Shown: positions 1-7,351 of the stretch, in pieces
Layout of the letters: the number at the start of each line of letters is the position of its first letter
Position numbering within the stretch: position 1 is the stretch's first letter
Assembly (NCBI GenBank): GCA_023481335.1
Contig: JAMCWI010000093.1
Span: forward strand, 1-11,188
Direction: 5' to 3'
DNA: 11,188 bases
From: Bacillota bacterium
GTDB taxonomy: Bacteria; Bacillota; Desulfotomaculia; Desulfotomaculales; Desulfotomaculaceae
The notes under the pieces: generated by a model
What the model saw: only the letters and a program-made list of their open reading frames with translations
The model's database searches: none
Told to the model about the DNA's origin: nothing
Made by a program: the position numbers and the translations under genes

Positions 1-428
1 ACGGACAACACGATCCCCGGGCAATTCCTCTATTGCTTCAGCCGGTACATCAGAAAAGGGCCGACATGGTCGTCGGCTCACGCTTTTTAGCCAACAACCA
101 CATCTCTAAATATCGCGTTCTTGGCCAAACTGTCTTAAATCATTGCACCAACCTGGGCTCGGGAATCAAGCTTACCGACAGCCAGAGCGGTTTCCGGGCA
201 TTTTCCAAGCGGGCGATTGAAAGCCTTTCTTTGACTGAAAAAGGATTTGCCGTGGAATCGGAAATGCAATTCCGGGCTGCGGAACGTGGCCTGAAAGTCG
301 TAGAAGTGCCGATCATCACCAGCTATAACGGAAAAATAAAGAGAAGCCCGGTAATCCACGGTTTTAGCGTCCTTTTCCGGGTGCTGAAATTAACCCGGGA
401 TAAATATTTTAATTCGAAGCACAAATAA
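1..428 (+). CDS. Family 2 glycosyltransferase, dolichol-/polyprenyl-phosphate mannosyltransferase-like (C-terminal part)
   Basis: The gene enters from the left edge: the frame is open from base 3, giving 141 residues before the TAA. The fragment starts with GQHDP, which matches the D-x-D-GQHDP metal/sugar-nucleotide site of DPM1/DPG-synthase-like GT2 enzymes. It continues with a VVGSRF segment, the DSQSGFRAF acceptor-loop motif and GFAVESEMQFRA, all typical of this subfamily. The catalytic domain's first half lies outside the window. No transmembrane segment is visible in the C-terminus, which ends in a basic tail, so this looks like the soluble or peripheral type acting at the inner face of the membrane. 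Such enzymes usually transfer a hexose from a nucleotide sugar to polyprenyl phosphate; the actual donor is not readable. An in-frame TTG at 33 is an internal codon, not the start. The gene heads the glycan cluster and is separated from the next gene by 126 bases. Confidence 0.88.
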   Translation, partial: GQHDPRAIPLLLQPVHQKRADMVVGSRFLANNHISKYRVLGQTVLNHCTNLGSGIKLTDSQSGFRAFSKRAIESLSLTEKGFAVESEMQFRAAERGLKVVEVPIITSYNGKIKRSPVIHGFSVLFRVLKLTRDKYFNSKHK

Positions 429-554
429 AAATCTGTACCTGTTGCCGCCAGGCAAAACGTTCATTTAGTCCCAAAGTCCACCCAGGTTTCAGAGGCAAAA
501 AATCGCTAAAAGGTTATCTATGCTCACAGAGAACAATGGAAGGAAAGATAAGCA
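429..554 (+). other. Intergenic gap with a possible 12-codon leader ORF
   Basis: This gap separates the GT2 gene from the first GT4 gene. I see no convincing -35/-10 pair and no hairpin followed by a T tract; TTGCC-GCCA-GGCAA at about 445-458 is a short stem without a U-run. A mini-ORF of 12 codons begins at ATG 520, six bases after AAAAGG, and ends at TGA 556-558, overlapping the ATG of the next gene as ATGA. It may be chance or a translational coupler. The Shine-Dalgarno-like GGAAGGAAAG for the GT4 gene lies inside it. Confidence 0.35.
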
Positions 555-1760
555 ATGAAAACACTGCTGGTTCAGGAGAGCGATTGGTTGGTGAAAGGCC
601 CGCACCAGCAGCATCATCTGATGGAAAAACTTGCCTTGCGCGGCCACCTGGTCCGCGTCATTGACTATGAAATACAGTGGCGGCAGACAAAAAACGGTTT
701 CTACTCCAGACGTCAGTTTTATGCTTCCATAAATAAAATATACGACGGCGCAAAAGTAGATGTAGTTCGCCCGGGGATTCTTAAGCTCCCGGTTTGCGAT
801 TATTTATCGCTGGTCATTACCCACCAAAAGGAGCTTGCTTTTCAGTTTAAAGATTTTCGGCCGGACGTAATCGTCGGCTTCGGTATTTTAAACACCTACC
901 TGGCGGCGGCAGCGGCCAAAAGATCCGGCTTGCCCTTTGTTTATTATCTCATCGACGCCCTGCATACACTGATTCCGGCGAAAGTGTTCCATTCCCTGGG
1001 GAGAACCATTGAAAGCTCTGCTCTCCGAATGGCCGATAAAGTAGTGGTAATTAACCGCAAGTTGCAGGATTATACCGTGAAAATGGGGGCGCCAAGGGAA
1101 AAAACACATGTTATCGCTGCCGGGGTGGACTTTACGCGCTTCCGGTTAAATATTGGCGGTGATGAAATACGTGGTAGATATGGGATTCAACAAAAGGATA
1201 CCGTTCTCTTTTTTATGGGGTGGCTGTATAAATTTTCCGGCCTAAAAGACGTCTTGCTGGCACTGGCCAAAACTGATTCACCCGGATTGAAGTGTCTAAT
1301 CGCCGGCGAAGGGGATGCATACGAAGAACTGGCGGAAATCAGCCGGCAGCACAACCTCCAGGACAGGGTTATTTTTACGGGGCAAAGACCTTACGAGGAA
1401 ATCCCGGAACTGATCGCCGCTGCCGACATTTGCCTTTTGCCGGCGGAACCCACCGAAAAAATCATGCAGGACATCGTCCCCATCAAGCTATACGAATACA
1501 TGGCCATGGCCAAGCCGGTCATCTCTACCAATCTGCCCGGTGTAAGGAAGGAGTTCGGGGAGGATAACGGCGTGGTTTACGTCGAGCGGCCGGAAGATGT
1601 CGTACCAAAAGCAATTGAACTTGTCGAAAACGGTCGGCTGGCCGAACTGGGCCAGAAAGCCCGCCGCTTCGTGGAGCGAAACAGCTGGGACAAAGTCACC
1701 GACGAGTTTGAAGCCCTCCTGAAGGAGGCCATCTACGAAAAACGCTCTACGCAGCCGTAG
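555..1760 (+). CDS. GT4-family (GT-B fold) glycosyltransferase
   Basis: A 401-residue protein of normal length for a retaining GT-B glycosyltransferase. The N-terminal Rossmann half (about 1-185) is the acceptor-binding domain and includes PDVIVGFG at 103-110. The linker carries IAAGVD at 187-192, the usual hinge before the second domain. The C-terminal Glycos_transf_1 domain (about 205-390) has FFMGWLYKFSG, LIAGEGD and RVIFTGQRPYEEIPEL. It also has DIVPIKLYEYMAMAKPVIST, whose E314 corresponds to the second Glu of the E-x7-E nucleotide-sugar motif; the first acidic position appears to be D306. It likely adds one sugar to a lipid-linked glycan on the cytoplasmic face; donor and acceptor are unknown. 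ATG 555 is preceded by GGAAGGAAAG at good spacing. It is followed after 47 bases by an epimerase gene and is probably co-transcribed with it. Confidence 0.9.
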   Translation: MKTLLVQESDWLVKGPHQQHHLMEKLALRGHLVRVIDYEIQWRQTKNGFYSRRQFYASINKIYDGAKVDVVRPGILKLPVCDYLSLVITHQKELAFQFKDFRPDVIVGFGILNTYLAAAAAKRSGLPFVYYLIDALHTLIPAKVFHSLGRTIESSALRMADKVVVINRKLQDYTVKMGAPREKTHVIAAGVDFTRFRLNIGGDEIRGRYGIQQKDTVLFFMGWLYKFSGLKDVLLALAKTDSPGLKCLIAGEGDAYEELAEISRQHNLQDRVIFTGQRPYEEIPELIAAADICLLPAEPTEKIMQDIVPIKLYEYMAMAKPVISTNLPGVRKEFGEDNGVVYVERPEDVVPKAIELVENGRLAELGQKARRFVERNSWDKVTDEFEALLKEAIYEKRSTQP

Positions 1761-1807
1761 AGCAGGTGAAAAGAGAAAAGGGAAGATGGAGGGAAAGAAA
1801 GGAAAAG

Positions 1808-2731
1808 ATGACAAAAATACTGGTCACCGGCGGGCGGGGGTTTATCGGTTCCAACCTGGCGCCGGAGTTGAAGAGAAGGGGTCACGAAGTCTGGGTCTGC
1901 GATTTAAAACACGCCGAAGGGCCAAATTACATCCGCTGCGACGTATCCAAGTACCACCAACTGGCCCGGCTTTTTGAGCAGCACGAGTTTGCCTATGTTT
2001 ACCACCTGGCCGCCGAATACGGGCGCTGGAACGGCGAGGATTATTACGAAAACCTCTGGGAAACAAACGTCATTGGCACTAAAAATTTAATCCGCCTTCA
2101 GGAGGAAAAACGCTTCCGGATGATCTTCTTCAGCAGCGCGGAAGTGTACGGCGATTACGACGGCGTCATGAGCGAAGACGTGATGGACAGAGTTCCCCTC
2201 AAGCAGATGAACGACTACGCCATGACCAAGTGGGTGGGCGAAATGCAGGTGCTCAACTCGGCCGCCATGTTCGGCACCGAAACCGTCCGGGTGCGCCCGG
2301 TGAACGCCTACGGCCCCCACGAGCACTACAGCCCCTACCGGGGGGTAATCCCCCTGTTTATCTATAAAGCCCTCCACGACGAACCTTACACCGTTTACCT
2401 GGGCCACCGGCGCATTTTTGACTACGTGGAGGACACCTGCCGTACCTTTGCCAACATTGTCGATAATTTTATTCCCGGTGAAGTTTATAACGTCGGCGGC
2501 AGAGAAGACTGGGAGCACGACATCAAGTACGTCTCCGACCTGATCCTGAACCACCTGGGTAAAAACGGCTCCCGGATAACCTATAAGGAAGCTGAACCGT
2601 TCACCACCAGAGTAAAGCACATGGATTTTTCCAGGGCCAGAAGAGACCTCAACCACGACCCCCGGGTTCCGCTGGAAGAAGGCATCCCGAAAACCATCGA
2701 ATGGATGAAGAAGTTTTATGGTAAAGACTGA
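1808..2731 (+). CDS. Extended SDR, NAD-dependent sugar-nucleotide epimerase/dehydratase (first of three)
   Basis: A 307-residue extended short-chain dehydrogenase/reductase. The Rossmann signature TGGRGFIGSN is at residues 7-16 (GxxGxxG). The catalytic Ser is in FFSSAEVYG (S110) and the Y-x-x-x-K pair is in NDYAMTKW (Y137, K141), so the active site is complete. RVRPVNAYGP and RIFDYVEDTC are the usual substrate-domain motifs. It probably interconverts or dehydrates an NDP-hexose for the glycan cluster; the substrate cannot be assigned. I chose ATG 1808, which sits just after GAAAGGAAAAG and gives a standard N-terminus. An in-frame ATG at 1766 would add 14 Lys/Arg/Glu-rich residues that look like read-through of the ribosome-binding region. 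The gene lies in the GC-rich part of the cluster. Confidence 0.88.
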   Translation: MTKILVTGGRGFIGSNLAPELKRRGHEVWVCDLKHAEGPNYIRCDVSKYHQLARLFEQHEFAYVYHLAAEYGRWNGEDYYENLWETNVIGTKNLIRLQEEKRFRMIFFSSAEVYGDYDGVMSEDVMDRVPLKQMNDYAMTKWVGEMQVLNSAAMFGTETVRVRPVNAYGPHEHYSPYRGVIPLFIYKALHDEPYTVYLGHRRIFDYVEDTCRTFANIVDNFIPGEVYNVGGREDWEHDIKYVSDLILNHLGKNGSRITYKEAEPFTTRVKHMDFSRARRDLNHDPRVPLEEGIPKTIEWMKKFYGKD

Positions 2732-2812
2732 AAAAAAGGGCCGCATAATTACCCGAAAAGGGCATGAACCTTTAAGAAGAATTTTTACCCGTATGAAATG
2801 GGAGGCTTTATA

Positions 2813-3847
2813 TTGACTGATTATCTATCGTATTACAAAGATAAAACCATCCTCATCACCGGCGGCGCCGGGGCCATCGGCTCCAACCTCACGAAAGCGG
2901 TGGCCGGACTGGGCGCGGCCAAAGTCATCGTCCTGGACGACCTTTCCTCCGCCTGCATTTGGAACGTGCCTTCGCTGCCCAACGTCCTTTTCGTCAAAGG
3001 CAGCATCCTTGATGAAATTGAGCTAAAGCGGGTGTTTTTTGAAGAGCCACAGATCATTTTTCACCTGGCGGCCCTTTTTGCCAATCAGAACTCCATCGAC
3101 CACCCGGAGAGCGACCTGCTGGTCAACGGGCTGGGAACCCTAAAGCTTTTGCAGTACGCGCAGATGACCGGAGTCCAGCGGTTTATCTACGCCTCGTCCG
3201 GCTGCTCCATCTATGGGAGTAAATCGCCACTGCCGCTTAAAGAAGATTTCGTCTCCATTCACTTGAGCTCACCCTACCAGATCACCAAAGCGCTGGGGGA
3301 GCTTTACTGTAACTTCTTCCAGAATCACTACGGCCTGCCCACGGTCCGGACGCGCTTTTTCAACTCCTACGGCCCGGGCGAAATACCCGGCCAGTACAGA
3401 AACGTCATCCCCAACTTTATCTACTGGGCCCTGCAGGGAAAGCCTCTGCCCATCACCGGCACCGGCGAAGAAACCCGGGACTTTACCTACGTTGGGGACA
3501 TCGTAGACGGCCTTTTGCGCGCCGGCTATTTCGAGCAGGCCATCGGCCAGGAGTTCAACCTGGCCTCCGGCGTGGAAACGAAAATCATCGACCTGGCCCA
3601 CATGATCAACGAACTGACCGGCAACAAAGCAGGGATCCTCTTCAAAGAGCGCCGCAAGTGGGACACCAAGGACCGCCTGCTGGCCAGCGTAGACAAGGCC
3701 CGCGAGTTGCTCAACTACACCCCCCGCACCACCTTTACCAAAAGCCTGGTGCACACCATCGACTGGTTTAAACAAAATCAGGACAAAATTGAAGTCAGCG
3801 CCAGCTTCGGTCCCGGCATGTCCTCGGCGGTACGGGGGTACAAATAA
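2813..3847 (+). CDS. Extended SDR, UDP-glucose 4-epimerase-like (second of three)
   Basis: A 344-residue extended SDR related to GalE-type epimerases. ITGGAGAIGSN (residues 15-25) binds NAD. SSPYQITKALGELY supplies Y155 and K159 of the Y-x-x-x-K motif. The Ser segment reads YASSGCSIYG, so the Ser pair sits one residue earlier than in GalE. TRFFNSYGPGE and ETRDFTYVGDIVDGLLRA are typical of the substrate side. The protein ends in a roughly 20-residue Ser/Gly-rich tail beyond the core. It probably epimerises an NDP-sugar for the polysaccharide. I favour TTG 2813 as start: GGGAGG at 2800-2805 lies seven bases before it, while the in-frame ATG 2798 has no Shine-Dalgarno site and overlaps the GGGAGG. 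It follows the previous epimerase after 81 bases in the same orientation. Confidence 0.87.
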   Translation: MTDYLSYYKDKTILITGGAGAIGSNLTKAVAGLGAAKVIVLDDLSSACIWNVPSLPNVLFVKGSILDEIELKRVFFEEPQIIFHLAALFANQNSIDHPESDLLVNGLGTLKLLQYAQMTGVQRFIYASSGCSIYGSKSPLPLKEDFVSIHLSSPYQITKALGELYCNFFQNHYGLPTVRTRFFNSYGPGEIPGQYRNVIPNFIYWALQGKPLPITGTGEETRDFTYVGDIVDGLLRAGYFEQAIGQEFNLASGVETKIIDLAHMINELTGNKAGILFKERRKWDTKDRLLASVDKARELLNYTPRTTFTKSLVHTIDWFKQNQDKIEVSASFGPGMSSAVRGYK

Positions 3848-3941
3848 ATGGTAATGGAGAATATATGCCTTGAAAGGTTAGAATAGTGTTACGCATTTTC
3901 CTTAAGAGAGGGCCATGTAGTATTTAAAGGTGGTAAAAATT

Positions 3942-5150
3942 TTGAAGGTATTGCAAGTTGTTTCATATTATTCACCTGCCTTCAGTTTTGGCGGTCCGCC
4001 AAGGGTTATGTTTGATTTAGGAAAAGAACTTGTGGGAAGAGGGCATCTTGTGCAGGTGTATACCACAGATGTCTTAAATATAGAAAATTGGAAAGAAAGA
4101 ATCCGAGAAAAAGACAGTGAAATAAATGGTGTGGTGGTCCATCGTTTTAGGAGAGCGTCTTTTGCTTACATGCTTCCCACAAAATTTCTCAAGTTACTGG
4201 TTTTGGAAGAGGAATATTCTAAGGAGCTGAATAATTTTGACATTATCCATTTCTCAGAAATCACTCATCCCTTGGCAGTACATTTCTGCAACATTGCAAG
4301 AAAGTTAAAAATTCCATATATAATCTCCATTTTTGGGAACCTTACCCCTGTCGATAGCTCTATAATGAATATGTTCAGGACATTTTTTGATGTTTTGTGG
4401 GGGCAAAAGATTTTACAGCAGGCTTCGGCTCTTTTAGTTCAGACGCCACACGAAGAAGAAATGTGTAAAAGTTACGCCCCCAAAGGGAAAATTGTTCACC
4501 TGTCTTTGCCCGTTGATTTAAATTTATTTAAAGAACTTCCTTTAAGAGGCCTGTTTAGAAAGAAGCATAATATTACAGAAGATGAAAAAATTATTCTTTT
4601 TTTGGGAAGAATTCATGAAAATAAAGGTGTCCAGCTTTTGATAAAAGCTTTTGCTACTTTAACGAAAGAATTTATAAGCAGTGGTCCTTTGGTAATAGCA
4701 GGAGCAGATGAAGGATATAAGGTTTTTCTTTCTAAATTGGTTAGTAGTTTTTGCATAGAAGATAAGGTTATTTTTACAGGACCTGTTTTTGGTAGAGAAA
4801 AACTGGAGGCCTATGTAGATGCTGATGTTTTTGTTTTGACTCCCAACGTTTACGAAGAAACCTCCCTTGCTGCTCTAGAGGCGGCAGCATGTGGTACCCC
4901 TGTAATAGTAACTGATTATAATGCTATTCCTGGTCTTCAAGAATATGACGCAGGGTTTCAAGTTTCATATGACGAGGAGCGACTGAAGGAAGCTTTAATA
5001 AAAATTCTAAGTGATGATGACTTAAGAAAAAAAATGGGGATAAATGCCAGAAGGCTTATTGAACAGGAATATTCTTTAAACATGGTTACTGCTAGGCTTG
5101 AGAAACTTTTCGAGCAAATAATTGAAGCTCAAGGCAACAGGAAACATTAA
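3942..5150 (+). CDS. GT4-family (GT-B fold) glycosyltransferase, AT-rich gene
   Basis: A 402-residue GT-B glycosyltransferase. The N-terminus reads MKVLQVVSYYSPAFSFGGPP, the classic GT4 opening with a Gly-rich acceptor/phosphate loop. The C-terminal domain has LFLGRIHENKG (about 219-229), VIAGADEG, KVIFTGPVFG and YEETSLAALEAAACGTPVI, giving the complete E-x7-E pair (E305, E313) that contacts the donor. It most likely transfers a hexose during repeat-unit assembly. The start is chosen at TTG 3942, eight bases after AAAGGTGG. GTG 3930 is also possible and would add four residues, but it lies inside that ribosome-binding sequence. Codon and base use are clearly AT-richer than in the three preceding genes, suggesting separate origin of this module. 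It is followed after 32 bases by another SDR gene. Confidence 0.9.
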   Translation: MKVLQVVSYYSPAFSFGGPPRVMFDLGKELVGRGHLVQVYTTDVLNIENWKERIREKDSEINGVVVHRFRRASFAYMLPTKFLKLLVLEEEYSKELNNFDIIHFSEITHPLAVHFCNIARKLKIPYIISIFGNLTPVDSSIMNMFRTFFDVLWGQKILQQASALLVQTPHEEEMCKSYAPKGKIVHLSLPVDLNLFKELPLRGLFRKKHNITEDEKIILFLGRIHENKGVQLLIKAFATLTKEFISSGPLVIAGADEGYKVFLSKLVSSFCIEDKVIFTGPVFGREKLEAYVDADVFVLTPNVYEETSLAALEAAACGTPVIVTDYNAIPGLQEYDAGFQVSYDEERLKEALIKILSDDDLRKKMGINARRLIEQEYSLNMVTARLEKLFEQIIEAQGNRKH

Positions 5151-5182
5151 ACAAAAACAATAAGCGGAAGGATGGTCGGGAA

Positions 5183-6193
5183 TTGGATTCTGTTTACCTG
5201 AGTATAAACAATCTTTACGCTGGGAAAAAAGTTTTAATCACTGGGGGCTTAGGCTTTATTGGAAGCAATCTGGCGCATAAACTTGTCGGGCTAGGAGCAG
5301 AAGTTACTTTAGTTGATTGTTTAGTGCCAGATCAAGGGGGGAATCTTTTCAATATCCAGGGAATTGAGGACAAGGTTAAAATTAACATAAGCGACATGGG
5401 AGAAAGAAATAGCATTAATCACTTAGTAAGAAAACAAAATTATATTTTTAACTTAGCCGGGCAGACAAGCCATATTGATAGCATGAGGCACCCTTTTACT
5501 GATTTAGAAATGAATTGCAGGGCGCACCTGACCCTCCTGGAAGCCTGCCGCGAAAACAATCCGGAGGCAAAAATAGTTTATGCCGGGACAAGACAAATAT
5601 ACGGCAAACCAGATTACTTACCTCTTGATGAAAATCACCCCCTGCGTCCTCCCGACGTTAATGGAATTCATAAAGTGGCAGCAGAATGGTACCACGTACT
5701 TTATAACAAAGTATATGGTCTTCGGACAACATCCCTGCGCCTGACAAATACTTACGGGCCACGCCAGATTATAAAACATAATCGAGGTGGTTTCACCGGC
5801 TGGTTTATCCGCCTGGCCATTGGGAATGAAGTAATTAAAATATTTGGTGATGGTTCCCAGTTAAGGGACTTTAATTATGTGGATGATGTGGTTGAGGCGT
5901 TTTTACTGGCAGGTGTTGATAAGGAAACCGAAGGTGAAGTTTTTAATTTAGGTGCAGAAAAACCACATACCCTGCTGGAGTTTGTAGATGTATTAACCGG
6001 CGTTTGTGGGAGTGGTCAGTATGAGTTGGTGCCGTTTCCTAAAGAGCGGGAACAAATCGATGTAGGAAGCGTTTACTCTTCCATTGACAAAATTAAAAAA
6101 GCCTTGGGTTGGTCACCAAAAATTTTTCTTGAAGAAGGACTGAGGCAAACTATTCAATACCTTAAGGAAAATAAAGACTATTACTGGCAGTAA
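5183..6193 (+). CDS. Extended SDR, NAD-dependent epimerase-like with Asn at the catalytic Tyr position (third of three)
   Basis: A 336-residue extended SDR. The NAD-binding ITGGLGFIGSN is at 19-29, the Ser/Thr element is YAGTRQIYG (T136), and LRLTNTYGPRQ and QLRDFNYVDDVVEAFLLAG are standard substrate-side motifs. Where the family normally shows Y-x-x-x-K, this protein reads DVNGIHKVAAEWY: K164 is present, but the Tyr position holds N160. I recall a subgroup of SDR epimerases with a similar NGxNK segment, so this may be a subfamily trait rather than decay; the rest of the fold looks intact. The reaction is therefore uncertain (epimerase, dehydratase or another NDP-sugar step). The start is TTG 5183, with GGAAGG 11 bases upstream; no better in-frame start was seen. 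The gene is AT-rich like its neighbours and lies 30 bases before rmlA. Confidence 0.85.
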   Translation: MDSVYLSINNLYAGKKVLITGGLGFIGSNLAHKLVGLGAEVTLVDCLVPDQGGNLFNIQGIEDKVKINISDMGERNSINHLVRKQNYIFNLAGQTSHIDSMRHPFTDLEMNCRAHLTLLEACRENNPEAKIVYAGTRQIYGKPDYLPLDENHPLRPPDVNGIHKVAAEWYHVLYNKVYGLRTTSLRLTNTYGPRQIIKHNRGGFTGWFIRLAIGNEVIKIFGDGSQLRDFNYVDDVVEAFLLAGVDKETEGEVFNLGAEKPHTLLEFVDVLTGVCGSGQYELVPFPKEREQIDVGSVYSSIDKIKKALGWSPKIFLEEGLRQTIQYLKENKDYYWQ

Positions 6194-6223
6194 ATAATTT
6201 TTAAGATTAACGGGGTAGAAATC

Positions 6224-7267
6224 ATGAAGGGTATAATACTAGCCGGTGGGCTTGGCACCAGGTTTAGGCCACTTAGTCATACAGGGCCTAAACAATTAGT
6301 ACCCATTGCTAATAAACCTGTTTTGTACTATGTCATTGAAGATTTGGTAGAAGCAGGAATTAAGGAAATAGGTATAGTGGTCGGTTATACAGAAGAAAAA
6401 GTTAATGCCATTAAAGATGCTGTCGGGGACGGTTCCCGGTGGAATTGTAAGGTTGCTTACATTCAGCAGGATGCGCCCCGCGGTCTTGCTCATGCAGTGG
6501 GTATATGTCGCGATTTTATTGGGGGAGAGGCTTTTATTGTATATTTAGGAGATAACATTCTGAGAGAAGGTATTGTCCCTTATGCCAGCGAGTTTTATAA
6601 GAGTGATGCAGATGCGTACCTGCTGGTTGCTGAAGTAGAAGAACCAAATAAATACGGCATAGCGGTACTCAGTGAGGCAGGTGAACTCATTGACGTAGAA
6701 GAAAAGCCCCAGGCGCCAAGAAGCAACCTTGCTATAATTGGGGTTTATATGTTTAAGCCATGTATATTTGAAATGATTGATTTAGTACAACCCTCTTGGA
6801 GGGGGGAACTAGAAATCACGGATGCTATCAGAAAGCTCTTGCGTTCAGGAAAATACACGGTTCTCGCGCGCCAAATAACTGGTTGGTGGGACGATACGGG
6901 AACGGTGGAAGCCGTTCTTAATGCAAACAATTTAATTTTGAGCGACCTGAAAGGGGAAAGTTTAGGTGAAATAGAAGAAGATGTTAGAATTATAGGACAG
7001 GTAAAGATTGGCGAGGGAACAAAAATCTTAAAAGGTTCGGTGGTAAAGGGGCCTTCTATTATTGGAGATAACTGCCTTATCGGGCCTGATTCATATATAG
7101 GTGGTTATACATCTATAGGACATAATGTAACTGTTAAGGGTGGGGAAATTGAAAGTTCTATTATTTATAACAATGTTACAATCAGGTATAAAGGAAGAAT
7201 TGTGGACAGCATTATTGGAGATTATTCCGAAATTCTTAATGGTCAACAAAACCCAAAAGGTGAGTAA
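6224..7267 (+). CDS. rmlA: Glucose-1-phosphate thymidylyltransferase, long form, with IS-altered C-terminus
   Basis: The enzyme makes dTDP-glucose from dTTP and glucose-1-phosphate, the first step toward dTDP-rhamnose and other dTDP-sugars. The nucleotidyltransferase domain (about 1-240) shows the signature LAGGLGTRFRPLS (6-18) with the PKQLVPIANKP segment, YLGDNIL with metal-binding D110, VEEKPQAPRS and GWWDDTGT (220-227). Residues from about 253 to 335 form left-handed beta-helix hexapeptide repeats, as in the RmlA 'long' subfamily. The last coding bases belong to the IS66 element: the G at 7264 completes the final Glu codon and TAA 7265-7267 lies in the terminal repeat. The usual C-terminal segment of long RmlA proteins, roughly 10-20 residues, is therefore probably missing. 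The catalytic domain is complete, so activity may persist. The start is ATG 6224 with GGGG upstream. No rmlB, rmlC or rmlD is in the window. Confidence 0.9.
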   Translation: MKGIILAGGLGTRFRPLSHTGPKQLVPIANKPVLYYVIEDLVEAGIKEIGIVVGYTEEKVNAIKDAVGDGSRWNCKVAYIQQDAPRGLAHAVGICRDFIGGEAFIVYLGDNILREGIVPYASEFYKSDADAYLLVAEVEEPNKYGIAVLSEAGELIDVEEKPQAPRSNLAIIGVYMFKPCIFEMIDLVQPSWRGELEITDAIRKLLRSGKYTVLARQITGWWDDTGTVEAVLNANNLILSDLKGESLGEIEEDVRIIGQVKIGEGTKILKGSVVKGPSIIGDNCLIGPDSYIGGYTSIGHNVTVKGGEIESSIIYNNVTIRYKGRIVDSIIGDYSEILNGQQNPKGE

Positions 7268-7287
7268 GCGTCAAATAATGCCCACCT
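7264..7287 (+). repeat. IS66 left terminal inverted repeat
   Basis: These 24 bases match the reverse complement of 9687-9710 at 20 positions; the four mismatches are consecutive (15th to 18th). The outer 14 bases, GTAAGCGTCAAATA, are perfect, and GTAAGCG is the typical IS66-family tip. The TAA at 7265-7267 ends rmlA. Confidence 0.92.
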
Positions 7288-7316
7288 TGTGCCCCCCCTT
7301 TTGTACATGCAATAAT

Positions 7317-7342
7317 CTTCCTCAGGAACGAAAATGAGGAGG
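7317..7342 (+). promoter_or_regulatory. Hairpin that can sequester the tnpA ribosome-binding site
   Basis: CTTCCTCA (7317-7324) can pair over eight consecutive positions, one of them G-U, with TGAGGAGG (7335-7342), leaving a ten-base loop GGAACGAAAA. The right arm contains the complete Shine-Dalgarno sequence GAGGAGG of tnpA, nine bases before its ATG. Folding would hide the site in transcripts that read in from the upstream operon. Sequestration of transposase initiation signals in read-through transcripts is known for other IS elements; here it is an inference from pairing alone. Confidence 0.5.
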
Positions 7343-7351
7343 ATATAAGCC

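Noticed and set aside
33..428. A separate 131-residue gene starting at TTG 33
   Set aside because: The frame is open to base 3 and already shows the GT2 motif GQHDP upstream, so the gene simply enters from outside the window.
440..460. Rho-independent terminator after the GT2 gene
   Set aside because: Only a five-pair stem (TTGCC/GGCAA) without a following T tract.
2087..2746. A 219-codon minus-strand open frame
   Set aside because: It lies opposite a well-supported epimerase gene, has Val/His/Gly-rich composition typical of antisense shadows, and shows no family motifs.
3850..3941. A promoter at the GC transition (TTGAAA and TAGAAT-like hexamers)
   Set aside because: The hexamers are not at a 16-18 base spacing in the right order, so no convincing pair could be named.
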